This document shows, piece by piece, positions 39,437 through 47,195 of a DNA stretch of 64,000 nucleotides (positions within the stretch are counted from its first letter, which is position 1; the number at the start of each line of letters is the position of its first letter). The translations under genes and the position numbers were made by a program. The notes under the pieces are model-generated. The model worked only from the letters and a program-made list of their open reading frames with translations. It was not told the DNA's origin and did no database searches. The stretch lies in NCBI RefSeq assembly GCF_014145675.1, contig NZ_JACGZW010000006.1, forward strand, positions 372,001 through 436,000. The letters are read 5' to 3'. The stretch comes from Amycolatopsis dendrobii (lineage in GTDB: Bacteria; Actinomycetota; Actinomycetes; Mycobacteriales; Pseudonocardiaceae).

Positions 39437-39455
39437 CAAGGTTAGCCTAACCAAA
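39437..39455. promoter_or_regulatory. IdeR/DtxR-type iron box before MerR gene
   Basis: The minus-strand sequence TTTGGTTAGGCTAACCTTG matches the actinobacterial iron-box consensus TTAGGTTAGGCTAACCTAA at 16 of 19 positions, with a perfect GGTTAGGCTAACC core. It contains the stop codon of efeB. Its position upstream of merR implies IdeR control of that gene. Confidence 0.8.
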
Positions 39456-40691
39456 TAGACCGCTGGCATACCAGTCGGCCTGGTCGCGGACGCCCGGCAG
39501 CACGAAGAAGTAGCCGCCGCCGAACGGCTGGACGTAGTCCACGAGCGGTTCCCCGGCCAGCCGCTGCTGCACCGTCTCGAACTGCCGCCGCACGTCCTCC
39601 TGATAGCAGACGAACACGTGCCCGGCCTGGAGTTCCCCGTTCGCGTCCACACCTAGGTCGTAGTTGTAGGAGCGGCGGACCAGGCGCTGGTTGTCGGTGG
39701 CGGGCGTGCGCGGGTTGGCCTTGCGGATGTGCGCGGTCAGCGGGATCACCGCGCCCTTCGGGTCGGCGGCGTAGTTCGGGTTGTCGGTCTCGGCGTTGCC
39801 GTCCAGCGGGGCACCCGAATCGCGGCGGCGGCCGAACATCTTCTCCTGTTCGTTGATCGACACCCGGTCCCAGAACTCGACCAGCATCCGGATCAGCCGC
39901 ACCACCTGGTAGCTGCCGCCGCGCGCCCACGCGGGCTCGGCCGGATCGTCGACCCACACCAGCCCGCCCGCCTCGCCACCGACCGGATTCGCCGTGCCGT
40001 CCTTGAACCCCAGCAGGTTCCGGCCCGCGCCGGACGGCCGCGGCGGCGGGTTGTAGCCGTGCATCTTCCACCGCAGCTGCATCGCGCCGCGGGTGTGCCG
40101 GGTGAGGTCGCGGAGCGCGTGGTGCACGGTGTCCGGATTGTTGGCACACAGCTGGATCAGCAGGTCCCCGTGCATCCAAGCGGCTTCCGGCGCGTCGTCG
40201 GGGAAGATCTTCATCGGGGTCAGCTTTTTCGGTTTCCGCGCCGCGAGGCCGACGCGGTCGAAGAGGCTCGCGCCGAACGAAACCGTGACGGTGAGGCCGT
40301 CGGCAGGGACGGACGGGCCGAGCACCTCGCTGTCCGACGGCGGCCTTCCGACACCCAGATTCGGAGGCGTTCCGCCGGCGGTGAGGAACCGGGCTCGGTC
40401 GGTGAGCGTGTGCAGGAGCGCGATCAGGTCCGTCTTCGAGCCGCTGAGCAGGTCGAAGGCCACGAAGGCGGCGGAAGCCTGTTTTTCGGCCGGAGCCGGG
40501 GTGAGCACGCCGGACTGGTTGGCGCCGTGGAACGGGTACTCCGTCGCCGGGGTCGGAGCCGCGCCGGCGGAGCGTTCGTCGGCCTGGGCACCGCCGATCA
40601 GCACGCCTCCGGTGAGCGCGGTGCCTGCCGCGCCGGCGGCCGCGCCTTTCAGGAAGTTGCGGCGATTGACGTTCGTCACTTCGGGATTCAC
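39447..40691 (-). CDS. efeB: Dyp-type peroxidase/deferrochelatase EfeB
   Basis: This 414-residue Tat-exported heme peroxidase has the twin-arginine signal NRRNFLKGAAAGAAGTALTGG near residues 9-30 and the DyP GxxDG motif in LLGFKDGTANPVGG. The C-terminal RRSYNYDLGVDANGELQAGHVFVCYQEDVRRQFETVQQRLAGEPLVDYVQPFGGGYFFVLPG block carries the end of the heme pocket. EfeB oxidises ferrous iron and/or extracts iron from heme for EfeUO. The start is a GTG seven bases after the efeUO stop. It lacks its own promoter and should be iron-repressed with efeUO. Confidence 0.93.
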   Translation of the reverse strand: MNPEVTNVNRRNFLKGAAAGAAGTALTGGVLIGGAQADERSAGAAPTPATEYPFHGANQSGVLTPAPAEKQASAAFVAFDLLSGSKTDLIALLHTLTDRARFLTAGGTPPNLGVGRPPSDSEVLGPSVPADGLTVTVSFGASLFDRVGLAARKPKKLTPMKIFPDDAPEAAWMHGDLLIQLCANNPDTVHHALRDLTRHTRGAMQLRWKMHGYNPPPRPSGAGRNLLGFKDGTANPVGGEAGGLVWVDDPAEPAWARGGSYQVVRLIRMLVEFWDRVSINEQEKMFGRRRDSGAPLDGNAETDNPNYAADPKGAVIPLTAHIRKANPRTPATDNQRLVRRSYNYDLGVDANGELQAGHVFVCYQEDVRRQFETVQQRLAGEPLVDYVQPFGGGYFFVLPGVRDQADWYASGLFG

Positions 40692-40698
40692 CAGCCGA

Positions 40699-42732
40699 TC
40701 AGTGGCTCGGGGGAACTTCGAGCAGAGTGGGCACCGCGGACAGCGTCTCGACGACAGCGCCGGCCGCGCCGTTCACCGCCTGCCGCTGGGCGAGGGTGGT
40801 GGGTGCGTGGTTGACCAGCGCTTCGTGCAACGTGGTGAGCTGCTTCGCCGCTGTCTTGACCAGATTGGGGGCGCGCTCGTTGAGCAGCGGAGTCAGCTCG
40901 GCCAGGACGATGCGAGTGACGTCGAGGTCAGCATCCGTTGCGGCGTAAGCAGTCCCGCTGCCTTGGTTGTCCATTCCGGACAGATGGTCGCGGATCGCGT
41001 CTTCCAGGATTTCGTGTGCGCGGATCGGCAGCTTCGTGGGATCGCCCGCGACGTCGTCGGTGGCGAGTTTTCCGCGCAGGCTCGCGAGATCCTGGGCCAG
41101 CTGGTCGGCGACCGGGACCAGTGACGCCGGAGCCTGGCCGTGCCACAGGCCGTACTCCAAGCGGTGCAACCCGGTGAATCCGGGATCAGCTGTGTTCGCG
41201 GGCAATCCGTTGGGCAGCCCGTCGACGGCGGTACCCGTGTCGCCGAAGCTGTTGTAGGACGCGCCGACGCGTTCCCACGCGAGTTGCGCCGTCAGCCAGT
41301 CCTTCTTCGCCGCTTCAGTGTTGTTTGCGGCCAAATCCGCGCGGACCGTGCCCACCGCGGCCGACACCGTGCCGAGCTGCTGGGCCGCGTAGGCGAGATA
41401 TTTCTGATTCGGTCCGGTGAGATCTTCGGTGGTGACCGGTTTGACCGGAGCCGGGGCGTCGTTCGCCGCGCCGCCGCTGACCTGCACCGGAGCCGACGCG
41501 GTGGTCGACTGCCCGGACATCAGGCAGTGGAAGGTGTAGGAACCGTCGGCCAGCGTCGCGGACATCGTGGCGCTCGTGGCCGGGCCGATCGTCTCGATCT
41601 CCGCGACGATCCCGCCGCTGCTGTCATCGAGCCGGATCTCGCCCGCCTTCGCGGTTTTGTTGGTCACCGTGATGCTCTGCGTCCCGGCCGGTGCGGACTT
41701 CCATTCCGGCGCGCAGTCGTGATCGGTCACCGAGATCGCAGAACCCGTTGCGGACTGGGGAAGCGCGGCGATCACCAGCGCAGCCACCGCGACCGGCACC
41801 AGCACCAGCGCGCCCGCGACGATCGCGGTGTGCTTGCCCGCCAGCCGTTCCCACTTCCCCGCTGGCTCCGGTTCGCTTACCTGCTTTCGCTCGACCGGCT
41901 GTCGACCGGCTTTGACGAACAGCGGGATCACGACGGCGAGGTAGACGAGCCAGGCCGTCACCTGCAGCACGGTCATCCGGGGCGTCAGCTCGGTGACACC
42001 GCTGATCAGCGAAACCCACCACGAGTTCGGGTCGAGCGTGCCGGCGAGGTCGAAGGCGACCCAGCTCTGACCGGGCAGCACTCCCCCGTCCTGGAGATCA
42101 CCGAGACCGTAGGACAGCACGCCCGCCGCGATGACGATCAGCACGAATGCCGTGCGGCTGAAGAAAACGCCGAGGTTGAGCTTTACCGCGCGGCGGTAGA
42201 GCAGCCAGCACAGCAGGATCGCGAGGCCGAGCCCGAGCGCCGCTCCGGTCAGCGGCGCGACCGTCGTGCCGGACGCTTTCACCGCCGTCCAGAGGAACAG
42301 CGTGGTCTCCAGGCCCTCGCGGCCGACGGCCAGGAACGCGGTGAGCGTAAGCGCGCCCGCGCCGATCGCCACCGCGCGTTCGACCTCGCCGCGCAATTGC
42401 GCGGAAAGCCCCATCGCGGTCCGCCGCATCCAAAACACCATGCCGGTGACGAGGAATACCGCGAGCACGCTCAACGAGCCGCCGACGATCTGCTGCGCCC
42501 GGGAAGAAAGGACATCGGTGGAAAAGGTGAGAATTGTGGCGAAACTGCCCGCCACGGTCACCGCGCCCAGCACGCCCAGCCATACCGGAGCAGTGGAAAC
42601 CGTGCCCGTCGTGCCGTCTTCCGGCCGCCGGATCTTGCGCAGCACGGCCAGCAGGATGCTCACCACGAGGCCTGCTTCCAGCCCTTCGCGCAAGCCGATC
42701 ATCAGGTTCGGAACCGCGTCTGCCCACTGCAC
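40699..42732 (-). CDS. EfeU-EfeO fusion: ferrous iron permease plus cupredoxin/M75 domain
   Basis: This product of about 677 residues joins an FTR1-type permease to the periplasmic EfeO partner. Residues 1-280 hold about seven transmembrane helices with the two iron-binding REGLE motifs (GLREGLEAGL near residue 15; GREGLETTLFLW near 140). After the last helix (about 300-320) comes a cupredoxin-like domain (DHDCAPEWKSAPAG ... YTFHCLMSGQ) and an M75/imelysin-type domain with the metal motif LHRLEYGLWHG. The two proteins are usually encoded separately. The GTG at 42732 is preferred because an in-frame TTG further upstream (42750) lies inside the iron box. Confidence 0.88.
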   Translation of the reverse strand: MQWADAVPNLMIGLREGLEAGLVVSILLAVLRKIRRPEDGTTGTVSTAPVWLGVLGAVTVAGSFATILTFSTDVLSSRAQQIVGGSLSVLAVFLVTGMVFWMRRTAMGLSAQLRGEVERAVAIGAGALTLTAFLAVGREGLETTLFLWTAVKASGTTVAPLTGAALGLGLAILLCWLLYRRAVKLNLGVFFSRTAFVLIVIAAGVLSYGLGDLQDGGVLPGQSWVAFDLAGTLDPNSWWVSLISGVTELTPRMTVLQVTAWLVYLAVVIPLFVKAGRQPVERKQVSEPEPAGKWERLAGKHTAIVAGALVLVPVAVAALVIAALPQSATGSAISVTDHDCAPEWKSAPAGTQSITVTNKTAKAGEIRLDDSSGGIVAEIETIGPATSATMSATLADGSYTFHCLMSGQSTTASAPVQVSGGAANDAPAPVKPVTTEDLTGPNQKYLAYAAQQLGTVSAAVGTVRADLAANNTEAAKKDWLTAQLAWERVGASYNSFGDTGTAVDGLPNGLPANTADPGFTGLHRLEYGLWHGQAPASLVPVADQLAQDLASLRGKLATDDVAGDPTKLPIRAHEILEDAIRDHLSGMDNQGSGTAYAATDADLDVTRIVLAELTPLLNERAPNLVKTAAKQLTTLHEALVNHAPTTLAQRQAVNGAAGAVVETLSAVPTLLEVPPSH

Positions 42733-42737
42733 GCAGA

Positions 42738-42756
42738 TTACGATAGGCAAACCTAA
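42738..42756. promoter_or_regulatory. IdeR/DtxR-type iron box before efeUO
   Basis: The minus-strand sequence TTAGGTTTGCCTATCGTAA matches the iron-box consensus at 15 of 19 positions. It ends five bases before the chosen efeUO start, so IdeR-Fe would block transcription and/or initiation in iron-rich cells. Confidence 0.8.
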
Positions 42757-42808
42757 ATTGACGGTCGAGAGCGGGCCGGGAAACGGTTCTTTTTCTCCCG
42801 GATAGTCC

Positions 42809-43378
42809 CTATTCGGGGCCGATGATCCGTTCGACCGCCTCGCTGATCAAGTGTTCCCGTTCCGCTTCGGAGAAAACGTCCGGCAAGGTCAGCTGTTCGA
42901 CGATCAGCCAGTTCAACGCGAGAATCAGCAGCTTGACCGCCGTGGCGTCGCCGGGCAGCCCGGACGCCACGTGGTACGCGACGTTCCCCTCGACGTCGGC
43001 CCGGACCCGCTCCGTCAGCACCTTCCGCAACTCCGGCCGTCGAGTGGCCTCGAGCCGAAGCTCCAGCAACGCGAGATACCCGGTGCGAAACGCCGCGATC
43101 CGGCTGACCAGCTCGCGCATCAACTGGGCATACGACTCGCGGTCCCCGAGCCCGGGCGGGAGCGAATCGTCTTCCGGCTGCAACCGCTCGTACACCCGGG
43201 CCCCAGCCTGCGTGAAGAGCTCGTCGCGGTTGGCGAAGTAGTTCGACGCGGTGCCCGCGGGAACGCCGGCCTCCCCGTCGACCGCCCGGAACGTCAGCCC
43301 GCGCGCCCCCTCGCGCGCCAGAACCTCGATCGCCGCGTCGACGAGCGCAGCCCGCCGCTGGTCGTTCCTCCGCACCAT
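42809..43378 (-). CDS. TetR family transcriptional regulator
   Basis: This 189-residue TetR repressor has N-terminal helix-turn-helix RRAALVDAAIEVLAREGARGLTFRAVDGEAGVPAGTASNYFANRDELF and a ligand-binding helical domain. It is divergent from a DHFR-fold gene, and an imperfect inverted repeat lies in the 71-bp region between them, so that gene is the likely target. The gene ends 76 bp before efeUO, whose own iron box makes shared control unlikely. Confidence 0.9.
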   Translation of the reverse strand: MVRRNDQRRAALVDAAIEVLAREGARGLTFRAVDGEAGVPAGTASNYFANRDELFTQAGARVYERLQPEDDSLPPGLGDRESYAQLMRELVSRIAAFRTGYLALLELRLEATRRPELRKVLTERVRADVEGNVAYHVASGLPGDATAVKLLILALNWLIVEQLTLPDVFSEAEREHLISEAVERIIGPE

Positions 43379-43394
43379 TTGACACCACTCCAGT

Positions 43395-43435
43395 TGTAGT
43401 TGTACGGTTCAAACCACTTCAACCATAGTACTACA
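43395..43435. promoter_or_regulatory. Probable TetR operator
   Basis: TGTAGTTGTACGGTT (43395-43409) and AACCATAGTACTACA (43421-43435) form an inverted repeat with 12 of 15 pairs matched and an 11-nt spacer. It is centred in the divergent promoter region of the TetR and DHFR-fold genes. Confidence 0.6.
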
Positions 43436-43449
43436 GACGGAGTTACCAG

Positions 43450-44034
43450 ATGCGCAAGCTCGTGTACTACATCGCTGTCACCCTCGACGGCCGCATCGCC
43501 GGCCCCGCGGGCGAGTTCGACTTCTTCCCGCAGGGCGACGCTCAGCAGACCGCCGCCTACATGGGATTCATGAACACGCTGTACCCCGAAACCATCCCGA
43601 CCGCCTTCCGCGCCGCCGCCGGGGTCGAGGACGCCCCGAACCGCCGGTTCGACACCGTCCTGATGGGCCGCGCGACCCATCAGCTCGATCCGAGCGTCCC
43701 CAGTCCCTATGCGCACCTTCGCCAGTACGTCGTCTCGAGCACCCTGAAACCGGACATCGACCCGGCGGTGACCGTCGTGCCCGGGGACCCAGTCAGCCTG
43801 GTCAGAGACCTGAAGAAGGAGGAAACCGGAAAAGACATCTGGCTGTGCGGCGGCGGCACGCTGGCCGGGGCACTGCTGCCGGAGATCGACGAGATCGTGC
43901 TGAAGAGCTACCCGGTAGTGGCCGGCGCCGGGATCCCGATGGTGGAGGGCGGGTTCGATCCGACGGTGTTTTCGGTGGCGGAGCGGACCGCTTTCCCGAA
44001 CGGGGTCACGGCCACCCGGCTTGTGCGGAACTAG
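43450..44034 (+). CDS. Dihydrofolate reductase-fold (RibD C-terminal-like) protein
   Basis: This 194-residue protein has the family start RKLVYYIAVTLDGRIAGPAGEFDFF, the NADPH-site region RRFDTVLMGRATHQL, and DIWLCGGGTLAGALLPEIDEIVLKSYPVVAGAGIPMVEGGF. Members are small NADPH-dependent reductases related to DHFR and the RibD C-terminal domain; the substrate is unknown. GGAG nine bases upstream supports the ATG. It is probably repressed by the divergent TetR protein. A perfect 27-bp palindrome follows the gene. Confidence 0.88.
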   Translation: MRKLVYYIAVTLDGRIAGPAGEFDFFPQGDAQQTAAYMGFMNTLYPETIPTAFRAAAGVEDAPNRRFDTVLMGRATHQLDPSVPSPYAHLRQYVVSSTLKPDIDPAVTVVPGDPVSLVRDLKKEETGKDIWLCGGGTLAGALLPEIDEIVLKSYPVVAGAGIPMVEGGFDPTVFSVAERTAFPNGVTATRLVRN

Positions 44035-44094
44035 GCGGACAGGCCGTGCCGGAGCTGTTTCGGGCGCCGAGCGGGCCACCCGACGCCCGCAGCC

Positions 44095-44149
44095 GTCCGT
44101 GAAGGGCTCCTTGAGGGAATCAGATTCCCTCAAGGAGCCCTTCACGGAC
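44095..44149. terminator. Perfect 27-bp palindrome between convergent genes
   Basis: The arms at 44095-44121 and 44123-44149 are perfectly complementary around a single central base. The core is GTGAAGGGCTCCTTGAGGGA. The element lies between the convergent DHFR-fold and aldo-keto reductase genes and can serve as a bidirectional terminator. Its length and perfection suggest a dispersed intergenic element. Confidence 0.8.
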
Positions 44150-44178
44150 CTCGGCTGGAAGAAGCCCGCGGCGATCCG

Positions 44179-44991
44179 TCAGTTGAACTGATCCGGGTCC
44201 GGCCCGGTGCGCAAGCCGCGGTCAGCGGCAGCGATCGCGGCGAGGTCGCCGTCGGTCAGCTCGAAGTCGAAGACGTCGAGGTTCTGCCGGATCCGGGCGG
44301 GCGTCACGGACTTCGGGATCACGATGTTGCCCAGCTGCAGGTGCCAGCGCAGCACCACCTGCGCGGCGGATTTCCCGGTGCGCGCAGCGATTTCGGTGAT
44401 CGCCGGGTCGGTCAGGACCGCACCCTGGGCGAGCGGGCTCCACGCTTCGGTCGCGATGCCGTGCTCCGCGTGGAAGGCGCGGAGTTCGGCCTGCTGCAGG
44501 CCGGGGTGCAGCTCGATCTGGTTGACCGCGGGCACGAGGCCGCTGTTGTCGAGCAGGCGGCGCAGGTGGGCGGGCTGGAAGTTGGACACGCCCGCGGCGC
44601 GGATGCGGCCGTCCTTGGCCAGGTGTTCCAGGGCGCGCCAGGTGTCGAGGTAACGGTCGCGGGCGGGCGTCGGCCAGTGGATCAGGTAGAGGTCGACGTA
44701 GTCGAGGCCGAGTTTCGCGAGGCTGGCGTCGAAGGCGCGCAGGGTGGAGTCGTAGCCCTGGTCTTCGTTCCACAGCTTGGTGGTGACGAAGAGTTCGTCG
44801 CGCGAGATCCCGGACTCGGCGATGGCCCGGCCGACGCCTGCTTCGTTGCCGTAGATCGCGGCGGTGTCGATGCTGCGGTAACCGGCCTGGAGAGCGCTGG
44901 TCACCGCGGCGGCGGTCTCGTCGTCCGGGACCTGGAAGACGCCGAAGCCGAGTTGCGGGATTTCGACGCCGTTGTTGAGGCGGATCTTCAT
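44179..44991 (-). CDS. Aldo/keto reductase (2,5-diketo-gluconate reductase-like)
   Basis: This 270-residue NADPH-dependent reductase has the AKR catalytic set: Asp/Tyr in SIDTAAIYGNEAGVGRA, Lys in FVTTKLWNEDQG, and His in YLIHWPTP. The C-terminal cofactor loop IVIPKSVTPARIRQNLDVFDFELTDGDLAAI is intact. It belongs to the AKR5-type group with wide aldehyde/ketone range. It follows an MFS exporter gene by 14 bp, so the pair is co-transcribed, perhaps for detoxification and export of reactive carbonyl or drug compounds. Confidence 0.92.
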   Translation of the reverse strand: MKIRLNNGVEIPQLGFGVFQVPDDETAAAVTSALQAGYRSIDTAAIYGNEAGVGRAIAESGISRDELFVTTKLWNEDQGYDSTLRAFDASLAKLGLDYVDLYLIHWPTPARDRYLDTWRALEHLAKDGRIRAAGVSNFQPAHLRRLLDNSGLVPAVNQIELHPGLQQAELRAFHAEHGIATEAWSPLAQGAVLTDPAITEIAARTGKSAAQVVLRWHLQLGNIVIPKSVTPARIRQNLDVFDFELTDGDLAAIAAADRGLRTGPDPDQFN

Positions 44992-45005
44992 GGGCAGTGC
45001 CTTTC

Positions 45006-46184
45006 TCAGTGCTGGACAAGGGGTTCGGCCACGGCGACGCGCGGACGGCGTTCGAGAGCGGCCGAAAGGAAGGCGAGGCCGAGCGCGGAACCGGCGAGCG
45101 CGGCCCCGACCCAGTTCGGTGCGGTGTAACCGAATCCGGCGGAAATCACGACGCCGCCGAGCCACGCGGACAGCGCGTTGCCGAGGTTGAACGCGCCGAT
45201 GTTGACGACGGACGCGAGCGTCGGAGCGCCGTGCGCCTGGTCGAGAACGCGCTTCTGCAGCGGCGGTACGGTGGCGAAGCCGAGCGCGCCGATCAGCAGA
45301 ATCGTTGCCGCGGCGAGGATTTTGCTGTGCGCGGTCACCGTGAACAGCGCCAGGACGATCGCGAGCCCGCCGAGGCTGACGTAGAGCATCGGCATGAGCT
45401 TGCGGTCGGCGAACCGGCCGCCGGTCAGGTTGCCGAGGAACATGCCGATGCCGAACAGCACCAGCAGCCACGTCACCGCACCCGCGGAGTACCCGGCGAT
45501 CTCGGTCATCATCGGGGCGATGTAGGTGATCGCGGCGAAGACCCCGCCGAAGCCGAGGACCGTCATGGCCATCGCGAGCACCACCTGGACGTTCCGGAAC
45601 GCGGCCAGTTCCTTGCGCAAGTGCGCCCCTTCGGGCCGGGGCAGGTCCGGCACCAGCTTCGCAACCCCGGCGAGCCCGACGACGCCGAGCGCCGCGACGA
45701 TCCCGAAGGTGACCCGCCACCCGACCGCCTGCCCGACGAACGTGCCGAGCGGCACGCCGACGATGTTGGCGACCGTGAGCCCGGTGAACATGATCGCGAT
45801 CGCCCCGGCCCGCTTGTCCGGCGCGACGAGCTCCGCCGCGACGACCGAGCCGATCCCGAAGAACGCCCCGTGCGCAAGCGACGCGACAATCCGCCCGGCA
45901 AGCATGACCCCGAACGCGGGCGCGACCGCCGACAGCAGGTTCCCGGCGATGAACAGGCCCATGAGCAGCATGAGCATGGTCTTCCGGTTGATCTTCGTGC
46001 CGAGAATGGTCATTACCGGCGCCCCGGCGACGACCCCGAGCGCGTAGCCGGTCACCAGAAGCCCGGCGGACGGGATCGACACTCCGAAGTCGGCGGCGAT
46101 CTCGGGGAGAAGGCCCATGATCACGAATTCGGTGGTGCCGATCCCGAACGCTCCGATGGCCAGCGCTACCAGTGCTAGTGGCAT
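45006..46184 (-). CDS. MFS transporter (DHA1, Cml/AraJ-like)
   Basis: This 392-residue transporter has twelve transmembrane helices. The N-terminal helix AIGAFGIGTTEFVIMGLLPEIAADFGVSIPSAGLLVTGYALGVVAGAP matches the AraJ/chloramphenicol-efflux DHA1 group, with the loop 2-3 motif LGTKINRKTMLML and the antiporter motif C-like GVPLGTFVGQAVGW. It is likely a proton-driven drug exporter, first gene of a pair with the aldo-keto reductase. AGTTGCA direct repeats lie 45 bp upstream. Confidence 0.92.
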   Translation of the reverse strand: MPLALVALAIGAFGIGTTEFVIMGLLPEIAADFGVSIPSAGLLVTGYALGVVAGAPVMTILGTKINRKTMLMLLMGLFIAGNLLSAVAPAFGVMLAGRIVASLAHGAFFGIGSVVAAELVAPDKRAGAIAIMFTGLTVANIVGVPLGTFVGQAVGWRVTFGIVAALGVVGLAGVAKLVPDLPRPEGAHLRKELAAFRNVQVVLAMAMTVLGFGGVFAAITYIAPMMTEIAGYSAGAVTWLLVLFGIGMFLGNLTGGRFADRKLMPMLYVSLGGLAIVLALFTVTAHSKILAAATILLIGALGFATVPPLQKRVLDQAHGAPTLASVVNIGAFNLGNALSAWLGGVVISAGFGYTAPNWVGAALAGSALGLAFLSAALERRPRVAVAEPLVQH

Positions 46185-46228
46185 GAGCCCGCGTCTCCTT
46201 GATCTGCGTGTTGATGCCTCTTGTCGGC

Positions 46229-46244
46229 AGTTGCAATAGTTGCA
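46229..46244. promoter_or_regulatory. AGTTGCA direct repeats in MFS promoter
   Basis: Two AGTTGCA copies (46229-46235 and 46238-46244) with 9-bp period also create GCAATAGTTGC, a GCAA/TTGC inverted repeat. They lie about 45 bp upstream of the MFS start. No regulator gene is adjacent, so the binding protein is unknown. Confidence 0.4.
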
Positions 46245-46784
46245 TACGCGGTATGTTGTTGGCGCTTGTTGTTGATGAGGGTCACAGTTGACGGGTCGTT
46301 CTAGGGCGGACGACTTGGGGCGGGGTGCGGGCCAGGACTTCGCGACCGAGGCAGCCCGGACTTAGCGGCGCTCATCGCCCTTAGCCGCGAAAGCCGCCGC
46401 AGAGACGGAAGCCGCAGAGGGGGCGACCACGCCAGCGCGAGGACAGCCGAGCGTTTCGCGGATTCCCCGAAGACAAGTCGACGGTATGCAATCGCCCGGG
46501 ATACCTACGGCAGGTCGACAAGTGGGCAGGATTCGATCGACCGGGACACTGCTGCCTACATCCACGTGGACTGTATGCAATCGACCGGCATACCTTTGGA
46601 AAGTCGACTAGCGGACGAAATTCCGACGACGCTCCGCAGTGCAGCACCGCGCGGCCTCGATCTGCTTGCGCTGCAGCGGTTCCCTGCCGCAATTCAGCTA
46701 GATGTCGCGATGAGCGGACCCAAGTTGGCAGCCGACGGCTGGCAGACGACGACTGGCGGCCCGACGGCTCGCAGCTGGCGACTC

Positions 46785-46817
46785 GCGGCTGGCGGCTGGC
46801 GGCTGGCGGCTGGCGGC
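46785..46817. repeat. Heptanucleotide array GCGGCTG
   Basis: Four perfect tandem copies of GCGGCTG (46785-46812) are followed by a partial copy. The 7-bp unit length matches two other arrays in the same island. Confidence 0.85.
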
Positions 46818-46996
46818 AGTGGACCGAATCCAACCGACTGTCGCCACGTCGGCGGAATGTCGTCGATTGCATACAGTCCGCCGGATGTCGCTGACGGATT
46901 CAGTCAGTTGGCGACCGCCTGGGCGGGTATCGGCGCGGCAGATCCGCCGGACGGGTGCCGGGCCCCGGACGCCGAGCCTCGGGCGCCCCGCCTCGG

Positions 46997-47066
46997 GCGT
47001 CCGGCGTCCGGCGTCCGGCGTCCGGCGTCCGGCGTCCGGCGTCCGGCGTCCGGCGTCCGGCGTCCG
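46997..47066. repeat. Heptanucleotide array GCGTCCG, ten copies
   Basis: Ten perfect tandem copies of the 7-bp unit GCGTCCG run from 46997 to 47066, followed by a degenerate copy (GCGTCGG). Because 7 is not a multiple of 3, all frames cycle through the same heptapeptide-like pattern, which explains the spurious open frames here. Confidence 0.95.
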
Positions 47067-47071
47067 GCGTC

Positions 47072-47095
47072 GGGCCCCGGGCCCCGGGCCCCGGG
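47072..47095. repeat. Heptanucleotide array GGGCCCC
   Basis: Three perfect copies of GGGCCCC plus a partial fourth directly follow the GCGTCCG array. The unit is self-complementary at its core and could form tight hairpins. Confidence 0.85.
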
Positions 47096-47159
47096 CGGAT
47101 GATGATCGACTGTCTTCGCGTCGGCGGTCTGCGGTATGCAATCGATAGGTCTCTGGCTA

Positions 47160-47181
47160 GGATAGAAAGCGCTTACTATCC
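47160..47181. promoter_or_regulatory. LacI-type operator before dehydrogenase gene
   Basis: GGATAGAAAGCGCTTACTATCC is a 22-bp near-perfect palindrome with the AAGCGCTT centre typical of LacI/CRE-type operators. It ends three bases before the GGAGG ribosome site of the 47196 gene. The LacI-family gene convergent to that gene is the obvious candidate regulator. Confidence 0.75.
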
Positions 47182-47195
47182 CCGGAGGGTTATCC

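Larger units (their letters stand above)
46484..47144. repeat. Four dispersed copies of GTATGCAATCG
   Basis: GTATGCAATCG occurs at 46484-46494, 46573-46583 and 47134-47144 on the plus strand and at 46864-46874 on the minus strand. The first two copies are similar over about 45 bp and extend to an inverted repeat GTATGC-N9-GCATAC (one base altered in the first copy). They may be binding sites or remnants of a small dispersed repeat. Confidence 0.65.
46185..47195. other. 1-kb noncoding island with repeats
   Basis: No reading frame here resembles a protein family, and apparent frames arise from low-complexity repeats. The island holds the MFS promoter repeats, four copies of GTATGCAATCG, three heptanucleotide tandem arrays and, at the right end, a LacI-type operator with the ribosome site of the dehydrogenase gene. 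Codon composition and base bias differ from the flanking genes. Confidence 0.75.

Noticed and set aside
46997..47095. Possible CRISPR or minisatellite-type array
   Set aside because: The units are only 7 bp with no spacers, and there are no cas genes nearby.
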